Assembly: GCA_949373255.1 (NCBI GenBank)
Contig: CASICS010000005.1
Coordinates: 1-32,462 of the forward strand
Length of the DNA stretch: 32,462 nt
Reading direction: 5' to 3'
Origin: an uncultured SAR86 cluster bacterium
GTDB lineage: Bacteria; Pseudomonadota; Gammaproteobacteria; Magnimaribacterales; AG-339-G14
The position numbers were made by a program, and so were the translations under genes. The notes beneath the pieces are model-generated. The model did no database searches. It was given only the letters and a program-made list of their open reading frames with translations, and had not been told where the DNA came from. This document shows positions 19,499 through 30,487 of this stretch, in pieces. Each line of letters opens with the position of its first letter. The first letter of the stretch is position 1.

Positions 19499-20407
19499 AT
19501 GAAAGAATATAAACATCTAAATATTGGAATACTTTATGGAGGCTGGGCGGCTGAAAGAGAAATATCCTTAAAAAGTGGAAACTACGTTTATCATGCTTTA
19601 ATTAAAGAAGGTTTTAAATGCAAATTAATTGACTTATCTTCCGAAAATATGGCTTTTTCGAAAAATACATATGAAGGTTTGGATTTAGTGTTTATTTTAA
19701 TTCATGGACGTGGTGGTGAAGACGGCTCTTTACAAAATTATCTTGAAAGTATTTCTCTTCCTTTCACTGGTAGCAATAGCGATTCTTCAAAGTTAGCAAT
19801 GGATAAAGTTTTAACTAAGATGGTCTGGAACAAAGAAAATATTTTAAATCCAATTTTTTTAATTTATGAAAATAATTTAGACGATATTTTAAAAATGAAG
19901 GGGCAGGTTGTCGTAAAGCCGGCAAATGAGGGATCAAGTTTTGGAATATCTATAATAGACAACAATGAAGCCGATCTAAAGGAAGCAATAAAATTGGCTT
20001 TAAAATATGATAAAAAAGTTTTAATTGAAAAATATATTAAAGGAAAAGAATTAACAGTAACAATTTTAAATGAACAGGTATTTGATCCTATAGAAGTTAT
20101 TCCCAATTCTGAATATTATGACTTTAAGGCTAAGTATTTAAGTAATGAAACAATTTATCAGAAAGCTTTCCTAGATGAAAAAAGATTAAGTTATTTAAAG
20201 AAGGAAGCTTTGCATTCATTCAATTCTATTGGCTGTTCTGGTTGGGGGAGAGTTGATCTAATTGACGATGGCAATGATTTTTACTTTTTAGAGGTCAATA
20301 CCGTTCCCGGGATGACAGAGACAAGCTTAGTCCCTAAAGCAGCAGCTTTTTCGGGATTATCTTTCATTAATTTATTAGAGAAAATACTCTCTAAATCTAT
20401 TGCCTAA
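19499..20407 (+). CDS. ddl: D-alanine--D-alanine ligase
   Basis: GGWAAEREISLKSG, HGRGGEDGSLQNYLESISLPFTGS, VVVKPANEGSSFGI, FLEVNTVPGMTETS. Confidence 0.96.
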   Translation: MKEYKHLNIGILYGGWAAEREISLKSGNYVYHALIKEGFKCKLIDLSSENMAFSKNTYEGLDLVFILIHGRGGEDGSLQNYLESISLPFTGSNSDSSKLAMDKVLTKMVWNKENILNPIFLIYENNLDDILKMKGQVVVKPANEGSSFGISIIDNNEADLKEAIKLALKYDKKVLIEKYIKGKELTVTILNEQVFDPIEVIPNSEYYDFKAKYLSNETIYQKAFLDEKRLSYLKKEALHSFNSIGCSGWGRVDLIDDGNDFYFLEVNTVPGMTETSLVPKAAAFSGLSFINLLEKILSKSIA

Positions 20408-20489
20408 TAGAGACTAATAAAATACACTGCTCGCAGTTTTTCCTTGTTCTTACTTAATTTTAATAAGGACATAAACCAAAAGGATATAT

Positions 20490-20984
20490 ATGAATCAATA
20501 TGAAATAGTTTTTATACTTAATCCTCAGCAATCCGCTGAATCTAAGTTATTTGAAAAATGCCAAGAACAAATTAAGTCGTCAAAAGGCTTAATACATAGG
20601 ACAGAAGATATTGGATCAAGGGATTTAGCTTACCCGATCAATGATTGCAATAAAGGTCATTATTTTTTAATTAATTTCGAATTGGAACCAAGCGAATTAG
20701 TCAATATCGAAAGTCTTTTTAAATTTAATGAAGCCATTTTAAGATCAGCACTAGTTAAAAAAAGAACCATAGAAACAGAACCATCTGCATTGCTGACTCA
20801 AACAAAAGAAAAACAGGCTGAAACAAAAAAATATTCTGAATCAAGAAGACCAGAACGATCTGAAACAAGATCAACTGAAAAACCAGAGATTAAAGAAGCC
20901 CCTAAGAAAGTTGAAGGCGAAGAATCTACAGAAAAAAAATCTGAAGCAGAAATAGAATCATCTAAAAAATCAGAAGAAGGATAG
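20490..20984 (+). CDS. rpsF: 30S ribosomal protein S6 with a long charged C-terminal tail
   Basis: [31 protein letters not shown]; followed by rpsR and rplI. Confidence 0.93.
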   Translation: MNQYEIVFILNPQQSAESKLFEKCQEQIKSSKGLIHRTEDIGSRDLAYPINDCNKGHYFLINFELEPSELVNIESLFKFNEAILRSALVKKRTIETEPSALLTQTKEKQAETKKYSESRRPERSETRSTEKPEIKEAPKKVEGEESTEKKSEAEIESSKKSEEG

Positions 20985-20986
20985 CA

Positions 20987-21259
20987 ATGAAAAGAAAATT
21001 CGATAAAAAAAAATCCAGAAATCAAAATTCTGATAATCTTTTAAGGCCAAAAAAACCATGTCAATTTGCTGCTGCAAATGTGATTGAAATTGATTACAAA
21101 GATATAGATCTCTTGTCTAAGTTTATTAACGAAACAGGAAAAATTTCTCCTGCAAGAATGACAGGTATTAGCGCTAAGTATCAAAGACAGCTAACGACTG
21201 CTATAAAAAGAGCAAGACAACTAGCTCTTCTTCCATATACAGACAGTCACAAATTTTAA
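20987..21259 (+). CDS. rpsR: 30S ribosomal protein S18
   Basis: [50 protein letters not shown]. Confidence 0.96.
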   Translation: MKRKFDKKKSRNQNSDNLLRPKKPCQFAAANVIEIDYKDIDLLSKFINETGKISPARMTGISAKYQRQLTTAIKRARQLALLPYTDSHKF

Positions 21260-21265
21260 TAGCAA

Positions 21266-21712
21266 ATGAAAATTATATTAAAAGAAACAGTTACTGGTTT
21301 AGGTTCTCCTGGAGATCTGGTGGATGTAAAGTCTGGGTATGGTAGAAACTTTCTTCTTCCTGGCGGAAAAGCTATTCCCGCTACAGACGAAAACTTAAAA
21401 GCTTATGAGGCCGAAAAATCTAAGTTGCTTGAAGCAGAAGAAGTTAAGATTGCAGCTGCTACAGTAATCTTTGAGAAACTTAATGAATTCAGTCTTTCTT
21501 TGGAAGTTGCTGTTACCGAAGAGGGAGCAATGTATGGCTCTATAGGAACTAAAGAAATTTCCGATGGTTTGGAATCTAATGGCTTTGAAATTGAAAGACA
21601 AGCAATTAGATTGCCAGAAGGCGCATTAAAAGAATTAGGTGAATTTAAAATAGATATCGAACTTCATTCCGAAGTAATAGCTTTGATTAATTTAACAATT
21701 AAATCAGAATAA
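21266..21712 (+). CDS. rplI: 50S ribosomal protein L9
   Basis: MKIILKETVTGLGSPGDLVDVKSGYGRNFLLPGGKAI. Confidence 0.96.
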   Translation: MKIILKETVTGLGSPGDLVDVKSGYGRNFLLPGGKAIPATDENLKAYEAEKSKLLEAEEVKIAAATVIFEKLNEFSLSLEVAVTEEGAMYGSIGTKEISDGLESNGFEIERQAIRLPEGALKELGEFKIDIELHSEVIALINLTIKSE

Positions 21713-21753
21713 ATTCGAATTCATAATTGTTTTAAGTTCTCTCTAGTGGGAGA

Positions 21754-23145
21754 ATGCTTAGCTGTCTTATGAGAAATGAATTCGAACAACCAACATCACT
21801 AGAAGCAGAAAAAGCTGTTCTTGGCGGAGTTCTGTTAGATCCTAATTTATGGGACTTGGTAACAGTTACTATCGAAGAAGATGACTTTGCTCTTACAGAA
21901 CATCGTCTAATTTTTAAAGCAATAAAAAAACTTCATGATCATGGAAGTCAATTAGATACGGTTACCTTAATTGAATCCTTAACTTCAGACCCTGAGGTCT
22001 CTTCCATCAATGGGTTTGATGAAAAAGACTATATTAAAAAACTCGCAACAGAGACTCCAGGAGTAGCTAACTTTTCTAACTACGCAGAAATTGTTAAACA
22101 AACATCAAGTCTAAGAAAACTAATCTCGACAGCCTCTGAGATTAGTAAATTAGCTAGTGAAACAGATCATTTAGAAACAGAATCAGCTTTTAGCACAGCT
22201 GAAAATAAATTAGTTAAATTAAGAGATTCTTTAGACAGAAAGAAAGGGCCAAAATTAGCCGCTGATCTAATTCAGCCTGTGTGGGATAATATTGAAAAAA
22301 ATACGAATTCTGACTCTCCTTTAGTAGGACATAGTACTGGCTTTAGAGATTTAGATAACCTCACACTTGGTCTTCAAGGAGGAGATTTAATTTTGGTTGC
22401 TGGAAGGCCAAGTATGGGTAAAACAGCATTCGCCCTCAGCATGACTGCAAATTTTATTCAAAATCAAGTTCCTGTTTTATTTTTTAGCATGGAAATGTCT
22501 AATCGATCAATTATGTATCGATTAATTTCTATAATTTCAAAAGTTGATTTAAAAAAATTACAGCAAGCTAAAGATTTAACTCCTGACGACTATAGAAAAA
22601 TAGAAGAGGCTGCTTCGATTTTGCATAATAGTCAGTTATATATTGATGAAACTTCTGGCTTAACCCCCTCAGAAATCCTTTCAAGAGCAAGAAGATTGAA
22701 AAGAGAAAATCCACTACTCGGTCTTATTGCTATTGATTACCTTCAGTTAATGAGCTCCGATACTGGTAACGATAATAGAGTCACTGAAATGGGAGATATT
22801 TCAAGATCAGTAAAAGCTATTGCAAAAGAGATGGATGTCCCTGTAGTTGCTTTATCTCAATTAAATCGAGCTTCAGAATCAAGAACTACAAAAAAACCAG
22901 TTATGGCTGACTTAAGAGATTCAGGTGCTTTAGAGCAAGATGCAGATTTGATTATGTTTCCTTTCAGACCAGAAGTTTATGAAAAGACACCCGAAACTGC
23001 CGGTATAGCTCAAATAATTGTCGCAAAACATAGAAATGGTGAAACAGGAATGAAAAAATTACACTTCGCTGCAAGATGCGCTCGTTTTGAAGATTTAGCC
23101 TTAGACGATCCTGCGTTAACTAGGCAAGATGACTGGGACGAATAA
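21754..23145 (+). CDS. dnaB: Replicative DNA helicase DnaB (start may be ATG at 21769)
   Basis: SLEAEKAVLGGVLLDP, VAGRPSMGKTAFALSM, FFSMEMSNRSIMYRLIS, AIDYLQLM, LRDSGALEQDADLIMF. Confidence 0.97.
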   Translation: MLSCLMRNEFEQPTSLEAEKAVLGGVLLDPNLWDLVTVTIEEDDFALTEHRLIFKAIKKLHDHGSQLDTVTLIESLTSDPEVSSINGFDEKDYIKKLATETPGVANFSNYAEIVKQTSSLRKLISTASEISKLASETDHLETESAFSTAENKLVKLRDSLDRKKGPKLAADLIQPVWDNIEKNTNSDSPLVGHSTGFRDLDNLTLGLQGGDLILVAGRPSMGKTAFALSMTANFIQNQVPVLFFSMEMSNRSIMYRLISIISKVDLKKLQQAKDLTPDDYRKIEEAASILHNSQLYIDETSGLTPSEILSRARRLKRENPLLGLIAIDYLQLMSSDTGNDNRVTEMGDISRSVKAIAKEMDVPVVALSQLNRASESRTTKKPVMADLRDSGALEQDADLIMFPFRPEVYEKTPETAGIAQIIVAKHRNGETGMKKLHFAARCARFEDLALDDPALTRQDDWDE

Positions 23146-23147
23146 AA

Positions 23148-24236
23148 TTGAGTAGACCCACGGTTGCAGAGATAAATCTGTCATCGATAAAATTTAATAT
23201 AAAGCAGTTAAAAGCTCTAGCTCCAGAATCATTATTTTTTCCTGTAGTCAAAGCTAATGCATATGGTCACGGAATAAAAAAAGTGGTCAAAGCGATAGAC
23301 TCTAAAGTAAATGGATATTGCGTTGCTACTACAGAAGAAGCTTTATCTTTGAGATCAATAACAAAAAAAAGTGTAGTTTGTATGGAGGGACCTTTTGATC
23401 AAAATGAATTGCGATCTTTAAATTTAAATAAAATAGATTTTGTTTTGCATTCAAAGCGTCAGCTCAATTTTTATTCATCCGAAAAATCTATTTCTAAAAG
23501 TTTAAAGGTTTGGTTAAAAATAGATACTGGTATGCATAGGCTTGGATTCAGCATGGAAGAAGCTGAAAATGCGTATCTAGAAGTTTTAAAAAAAACAAAA
23601 AATATCGTCTTGATGAGTCATTTTTCGTCAGCAGCTGGAACAAAAGCATCTGTTTTGAAGTCAAAAAAACAAATTAGTGATTTCAATAAAATAGAAAAAA
23701 AATTAAAAAAATTAGGCGGCAATACTTTATCTAGTTTGTGTAATTCTGGGGGCCTATTAAACTATAAAGGCTCCCATAAAGATATTATAAGGCCCGGTAT
23801 TTCTCTTTATGGATTGAATCAGCAAGAAAATAAAAATAAGATTTTTTTAAAGCCGGCTTTAACTTTAAAAACTAGGCTTATTTCAATTAAGCAGATCAAT
23901 AAAGGTAGTAATGTTGGCTATGACGGAACGTGGACTGCAACAGAAAACTCGATTATAGGAATTTTACCAATAGGATACGCAGATGGTTATCCTTCATCAC
24001 TATCAAATAAAGGTTATGTATTAGTAGATAATAAAAAAGCACCCGTTATTGGAAAGATTTCTATGGATTTAATTGCAATAAATTTGTCTAAATTAAAAAA
24101 AACTAGCTATGAATCAGAAATAATTTTGTGGGGGTCAAACTTACCGATAGAGTATGTTGCGAAGCAATCTAATAAGATTCCTTATAATTTAATGACATCA
24201 TTATCTGAGAGAGTAAAAAGAAAATATATAGAATAA
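23148..24236 (+). CDS. alr: Alanine racemase (TTG start)
   Basis: PVVKANAYGHGIKKVVKAI (PLP lysine), KIDTGMHRLGF, RPGISLYG, VGYDGTW, PIGYADGYP. Confidence 0.95.
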   Translation: MSRPTVAEINLSSIKFNIKQLKALAPESLFFPVVKANAYGHGIKKVVKAIDSKVNGYCVATTEEALSLRSITKKSVVCMEGPFDQNELRSLNLNKIDFVLHSKRQLNFYSSEKSISKSLKVWLKIDTGMHRLGFSMEEAENAYLEVLKKTKNIVLMSHFSSAAGTKASVLKSKKQISDFNKIEKKLKKLGGNTLSSLCNSGGLLNYKGSHKDIIRPGISLYGLNQQENKNKIFLKPALTLKTRLISIKQINKGSNVGYDGTWTATENSIIGILPIGYADGYPSSLSNKGYVLVDNKKAPVIGKISMDLIAINLSKLKKTSYESEIILWGSNLPIEYVAKQSNKIPYNLMTSLSERVKRKYIE

Positions 24237-24263
24237 TTTTTTAAAATATACTAAATTTGCCAT

Positions 24264-25355
24264 ATGAAAATAACTAAAGTCAAAGAAACGCCTAGAAAAA
24301 TTAAAGAATTTCCTGTTGAAAATGAGCTGGGCCTAACCAAAGAACAAGTAGAAGACGTTGCTGAAATATTTCAAACACCTTTAACTGGAGCCTACAATTG
24401 GGATTATACAATTCAAGATAATCGTATTAAGCGTTTATACGAATTAGGAAAAGAACTCAATTGGAATGCATCAACAGATATTGACTGGTCTCAGCCTATG
24501 CCAGAAGCAGGCGAAACTCCGCCACCTATGTTCTGGGATGAATACAAACCTTATCAAGATCTGTCAAATGAAGATAAATTTCTATTTTTAAAACACAGAG
24601 GGTCTTGGTCTTTAAGTCAATTTTTACACGGAGAGCAGGGCGCTCTGTTAGTAGCATCCCAATTAGTTTCTTGTGCGCCAACTTTTAACGCAAAGCTTTA
24701 TGCCGCTTCTCAAACTTTTGATGAAGCTAGACATGTCGAGGCTTTTAATAGATATATCCAAACTAGACATAGATTAATGTATCCCATAGGAAATGGTCTT
24801 AAATCTTTATTAGATAAAATTCTTACTGATCCAAGGTGGGACCTTAAATTTATTGGTATGCAGATTATTATTGAGGGACTGGCTCTAGCTGCATTTAATG
24901 TAGCAAAACAAGGAACTTCTGATCCCGTATTCAAAGATATGCTTTATCTAATAATTCGAGATGAAGCCCGTCATGTAACCTTTGGTGTAAATTATCTTGA
25001 AGAGTTTTTAAAAACATTATCTGAAGATGAGCTTGAAGAAAGAGCTCAATTTGCTTATGAAGCTTGCATGGTTATGAGAGGAAGACTAATGTCTAATGAC
25101 GTTTATACTAATTTTGGATGGGATGTTGAAGAAGCACAGGCTTTTGCGCTAAAGGCTGATGTGATGAACAATTTCCAACATCTACTATTTACCAGAGTTG
25201 TTCCTAATTTATCTAGAATTGGTCTTTTAACAGATAGAGTAAGGCCTTTGTATGAAGAGTTAGGTGTTCTTGAATATGAAAATTGGCCTACCGATGGAGA
25301 CATAGATTGGGTGTCCCTTGAAAAGCCTTTAGATACATCTGAAGAAATAGCATAA
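24264..25355 (+). CDS. Ferritin-like diiron-carboxylate protein (putative oxygenase/oxidase, substrate unknown)
   Basis: Two DEARH motifs (QTFDEARHVEAF and IRDEARHVTFG), each preceded by a helix glutamate (FLHGEQGAL; IIIEGLAL): a four-helix diiron pattern. Confidence 0.75.
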   Translation: MKITKVKETPRKIKEFPVENELGLTKEQVEDVAEIFQTPLTGAYNWDYTIQDNRIKRLYELGKELNWNASTDIDWSQPMPEAGETPPPMFWDEYKPYQDLSNEDKFLFLKHRGSWSLSQFLHGEQGALLVASQLVSCAPTFNAKLYAASQTFDEARHVEAFNRYIQTRHRLMYPIGNGLKSLLDKILTDPRWDLKFIGMQIIIEGLALAAFNVAKQGTSDPVFKDMLYLIIRDEARHVTFGVNYLEEFLKTLSEDELEERAQFAYEACMVMRGRLMSNDVYTNFGWDVEEAQAFALKADVMNNFQHLLFTRVVPNLSRIGLLTDRVRPLYEELGVLEYENWPTDGDIDWVSLEKPLDTSEEIA

Positions 25356-25417
25356 ATTTCGTTGTAGCATTTACTTCTTCTTGTTAACATAATCTTCCAT
25401 CTTGATAAGGTTTTTAG

Positions 25418-27043
<1,626 letters not shown>

Positions 27044-27045
27044 TT

Positions 27046-27867
27046 ATGACTAAAAGCATAAATATCTCTAATCATAGAATTTCTAACTCTGATAAGTTAA
27101 CAGTAATTGCTGGCTTAAATATTTTAGAATCTGAAGAACAAACTTTAGAAGTAGCTGCAGAATTAAAAAAAATAGTTTCTAAAACTGACAATCCATTTAT
27201 TTTTAAAGCATCTTTTGACAAAGCAAATAGATCTTCAGTCGATTCTTATAGAGGCATGGGAATTGATAAAGGAATTACAATTTTTAAAGCTTTAAAAAGT
27301 GAAGGTTATAATTTAATAACGGATATTCATGAAATAAATCAAGTAGATAAAATAGCTGAAGTAGCTGATGTAATTCAAATTCCAGCTTTTCTGTGCCGTC
27401 AGACAGATTTAATTAAAGCGGCTTGCGAAACTAATAAGCCTTTAAATATAAAAAAAGGACAGTTTTTATCTCCAGAACAAATGGGAAATATAATAAATAA
27501 GTGCTCTCATTTTGGTAATGAACAAATTATGTTGTGCGAAAGAGGAACATCCTTTGGTTACAACAACTTGATTGTTGATATGCTCGGCATGTCTAAATTA
27601 AAAGACTTTGGAAATCCTGTTATATTCGATGTCACTCATTCACTTCAGCTTCCAGGCGGGGCAGGCATCTCTGCTGACGGAAGAAGCGGTCAAGCACTTG
27701 ATCTAGCTCTTTCCGGAGTAGCCATAGGTCTTGCGGGGATATTTATAGAGGTTCATCCAGAGCCTTCACAAGCTAAGTGTGATGGTCCTTCTGCTACCAA
27801 GCTTGATGAGCTGGAAGCGTTTCTGTCAAAAATAAATGCTGTAGACGATGTTGTGAAAAGCTTTTGA
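27046..27867 (+). CDS. kdsA: 3-deoxy-8-phosphooctulonate synthase KdsA
   Basis: FKASFDKANRSSVDSYRGMG, ITDIHEINQV, IPAFLCRQTDLIKAA, FDVTHSLQLPGG, EVHPEPSQAKCDGPS. Confidence 0.97.
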   Translation: MTKSINISNHRISNSDKLTVIAGLNILESEEQTLEVAAELKKIVSKTDNPFIFKASFDKANRSSVDSYRGMGIDKGITIFKALKSEGYNLITDIHEINQVDKIAEVADVIQIPAFLCRQTDLIKAACETNKPLNIKKGQFLSPEQMGNIINKCSHFGNEQIMLCERGTSFGYNNLIVDMLGMSKLKDFGNPVIFDVTHSLQLPGGAGISADGRSGQALDLALSGVAIGLAGIFIEVHPEPSQAKCDGPSATKLDELEAFLSKINAVDDVVKSF

Positions 27868-27869
27868 AT

Positions 27870-28982
27870 ATGAAAATAAAAAAAATATCTGCATATGAAA
27901 TTTTAGATTCTAGAGGAAACCCTACTATTGCTGCAGATGTTCTTTTAGAAGATGGGTCGATAGGATGCGGCTTCGTTCCATCTGGTGCATCCACCGGATC
28001 AAGAGAGGCAATAGAAAAAAGAGATGGAGGAAAAGCATTTCAAGGAAAAGGGGTGGAACACGTTATTAAAAATGCTGAACAAAATTTTTTTCCTGAATTT
28101 ATTGGTTCTGATGCAAATAATCAGAAAACTATCGATGAAAAGATAATTTCGTTAGATGGAACGGAAAATAAAGAAAATTTTGGAGCCAATATTGCTTTAG
28201 CTTTATCTTTAGCTTGCTGCAAAGCATCGTCAAACTCTTTAAACGTTCCTTTATATAGATATATAAATAATATTTGTAAAGATTCTTTTGAACTAGAAAC
28301 TGATATGAGAATGCCAGTGCCTATGATGAACATATTAAACGGTGGAGCACACGCAAATAATGGTTTGGATTTTCAAGAATTTATGATTCAACCAACAGGA
28401 TTTACTTCTTTTAAAGATGCATTGAGATGCGGGGTAGAAGTCTTTAATTCATTAAAAAATACTTTGAACAAAGCAGGTTTTTCAACTGCTGTTGGCGACG
28501 AAGGAGGATTTGCCCCAAATATAGAGTCTTCCGAAGAAGCGTTAAATTTAATATCTCAAGCCATAGAGGAGTCTGGTTATAAACTAAATGATCAAATTAC
28601 TTTTGCCCTAGATTGCGCTGCAACTGAATTTTATAAAGATGGTAAATATAAATTTTCTGATAATGAAGAATTTTCAAATATAGAACTTATAGATCATTTA
28701 ATAGATTTATCTTCAAAATTTCCCATCACTTCTATAGAAGATGGATTGGATGAAAATGATTGGAATGGGTGGGAAGAATTAACAAATAAATTGGGTAAGG
28801 CTGCGCAGTTAGTAGGAGACGATTTATTTGTTACCAATAAAAAAATCTTTCGACAAGGTATAGATAAAAATATTGCTAATTCAATTCTTATTAAAATAAA
28901 TCAGATTGGCACTCTTTCTGAAACATTTGAAACTATAAAGCTTGCCAAAGATAATGATTACACTTGCGTTATTTCTCATAGG
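27870..28982 (+). CDS. eno: Enolase, 3'-truncated at the junction after ...DYTCVISHR
   Basis: EILDSRGNPT, SGASTGSREAIEKRDGG, MNILNGGAHANNGLDFQEFMI, VGDEGGFAPNI; conserved VISHR then switches to unrelated IPLFKN-stop. Roughly the last 55-60 residues are missing. Confidence 0.95.
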
Positions 28983-29161
28983 ATCCCTTTATTTAAAAAT
29001 TGATGTGTTAAACCAAAACACTCACCAGCTCCAAAAAGCTTTTTTGAAAATAATCCCTGTCCGTCAATTTTGCTTTGCTGTATTGTCAATCCTTTTGGGA
29101 GTGGCCTATAGTTAAATGTCTTTTCCACAAATCTTGCAAGTTTTAGTTTTATTTTCATCAT
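28979..29161 (-). CDS. Phage SET-domain protein (lysine methyltransferase-like), truncated at the junction; start uncertain
   Basis: YRPLPKGLTIQQSKIDGQGLFSKKLFGAGECFGLTHQFLNKGI resembles the N-terminal part of small phage SET proteins; sequence breaks off at the junction. Confidence 0.62.
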
Positions 29162-29555
29162 TTAAATCTTGTTCTGGATCGTCAAACATAGGAGGCAAGT
29201 CAAGACCCCAGTCGTTAAGATTGTCAACATCCCAGCTGTTTGCTAGTTCATCCCAATCCCAATCACCATATCCAGAATTATCTTTTATAATAAACTCCCT
29301 TTGCTTTTCTTCTGACCAGTCAGCCTGATCAATCCATATATCTTTCAGCCCTGCTTCTTGTGCTGCTTTTAATCTCATGTTGCCACCTAGGACAACCATG
29401 TCTTTATTTACAACAAGGGGACGTTTCTCCAGCATCTCAGGAAACTCCTGAATGGATTTAACTAGCTTCTTAAACTTAACGTCCTTGATCACCCTAGGGT
29501 TGTCTGGATGTTTTTTAAGCTTATATATTTTCTCCAGTCTTTTCATACTTATCAA
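29112..29555 (-). CDS. Phage ParB/Srx-like nuclease-domain protein (start may be 29546)
   Basis: KLKKHPDNPRVIKDVKFKKLVKSIQEF...RPLVVNKDMVVLGGNMRLKAAQEAGLKDIW matches the ParB N-terminal pattern; C-terminal CKICGKD. Confidence 0.8.
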   Translation of the reverse strand: MISMKRLEKIYKLKKHPDNPRVIKDVKFKKLVKSIQEFPEMLEKRPLVVNKDMVVLGGNMRLKAAQEAGLKDIWIDQADWSEEKQREFIIKDNSGYGDWDWDELANSWDVDNLNDWGLDLPPMFDDPEQDLNDENKTKTCKICGKDI

Positions 29556-29895
29556 ACTCAGATTTTAATGCGTTAATCATATTTCTTAAACAGGAGCTGC
29601 AATTAGAAGGGGCCTCTTTTTTATTAAAAACCCTATTGGAAATCATGAGCAGCATATCCCTTTGGTCAAAGCTTTCAAGTGCGCTGCCTTTGTAAGACTT
29701 AAAAAAGTTATCTAGGTAGTCATACTCCCACTCACGAAGTGCTCCTGTGTATGTTAGCCAATTGTTCAATATTGTCTGCCTTTTACCACAGCCACAATCT
29801 TTGCCTGTTACCTTTGTGTATTCTTTTGCTAGTCTGTCTATCCCTAGAAAGTCAGCAATCTTTTTAACCGTATCGCCTAAGCCTTTACTTTTCAT
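29521..29895 (-). CDS. Phage structural/packaging-region hypothetical protein with DCGC and CxxC motifs
   Basis: MKSKGLGDTVKKIADFLGIDRLAKEYTKVTGKDCGCGKRQTILN...CSSCLRN; recalls a GLGDT...TGKDCGC phage family, from memory. Confidence 0.5.
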   Translation of the reverse strand: MKSKGLGDTVKKIADFLGIDRLAKEYTKVTGKDCGCGKRQTILNNWLTYTGALREWEYDYLDNFFKSYKGSALESFDQRDMLLMISNRVFNKKEAPSNCSSCLRNMINALKSEFDKYEKTGENI

Positions 29896-30487
29896 TGTAA
29901 GATTTTTTAAATCGTGATTTTATTTTAACCTCGCACCTCTTAACAGCTCTGTAAATAGTAGACCTAGATAATTTTGTTTCTTTACTCATTCTTGTCTTGT
30001 GTGTTTTAAACTCATAGAGATAGAGCTTATAAAGCTTCTGATCAAACCAATAAAAAGAGTCAACCAATGAGTCAATCTTTTTTAAGAGAAACTGTTCCGA
30101 GTCTTCGGATTCAATCTTTTTAAAATTAGCTTCAGAGAGCCTTGAGTAATATTTTAAAAATGATTTTCTGTCTGCCTTAGACATCTCTCTAAAATCTATA
30201 GGAACATATTTTTTATCCTTTCTGTGAAAGTGTTGAATGATTTGCAAGACTTCCCTATATGTACTATATGATTTAAGATTAGAATATGAGTCTACGATTT
30301 GTAATCTTTTTTCAACAGATTCAGCTTCAGTAAGAAAAGAATGTAGTTTTAAAAACAGCTCCTGTGTTGCATCTTCAGAGTATTTATTATTGTTTTGGGG
30401 AAAGTTTTTGTTTTCTACCCAGAACACATACTTCCGAATCTTGTCGTAATTTTTAGAAATCTCTTCTAAACATTCTTTTGCAGTCAT
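29885..30487 (-). CDS. Phage sigma-factor-like / HTH regulator
   Basis: SEDATQELFLKLHSFL resembles sigma region 2; C-terminal MSKETKLSRSTIYRAVKRCEVKIKSRFKK is HTH-like. Confidence 0.5.
   Translation of the reverse strand: MTAKECLEEISKNYDKIRKYVFWVENKNFPQNNNKYSEDATQELFLKLHSFLTEAESVEKRLQIVDSYSNLKSYSTYREVLQIIQHFHRKDKKYVPIDFREMSKADRKSFLKYYSRLSEANFKKIESEDSEQFLLKKIDSLVDSFYWFDQKLYKLYLYEFKTHKTRMSKETKLSRSTIYRAVKRCEVKIKSRFKKSYNEK

Noticed and set aside
20408-20489. Possible S6:S18-type RNA leader upstream of rpsF (TCCTT...AAGGA pairing, ACTGCTCGCAGTTTTT mini-hairpin)
   Set aside because: I could not find the CCG-containing bulge expected of the S6:S18 leader motif, and the hairpins are too weak in AT-rich sequence; a covariance search would be needed.
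20798-21025. 75-aa minus-strand ORF opposite the rpsF tail
   Set aside because: Its S/F/D-rich translation is simply the complement of the K/E/S-rich S6 tail.
25103-25390. 95-aa minus-strand ORF overlapping the ferritin-like gene
   Set aside because: Antisense to a well-supported CDS with no recognisable domain or start context.
29116-29328. Plus-strand 70-aa ORF in the phage part
   Set aside because: Antisense to the ParB-like gene; S/Q-rich translation without domain signal.
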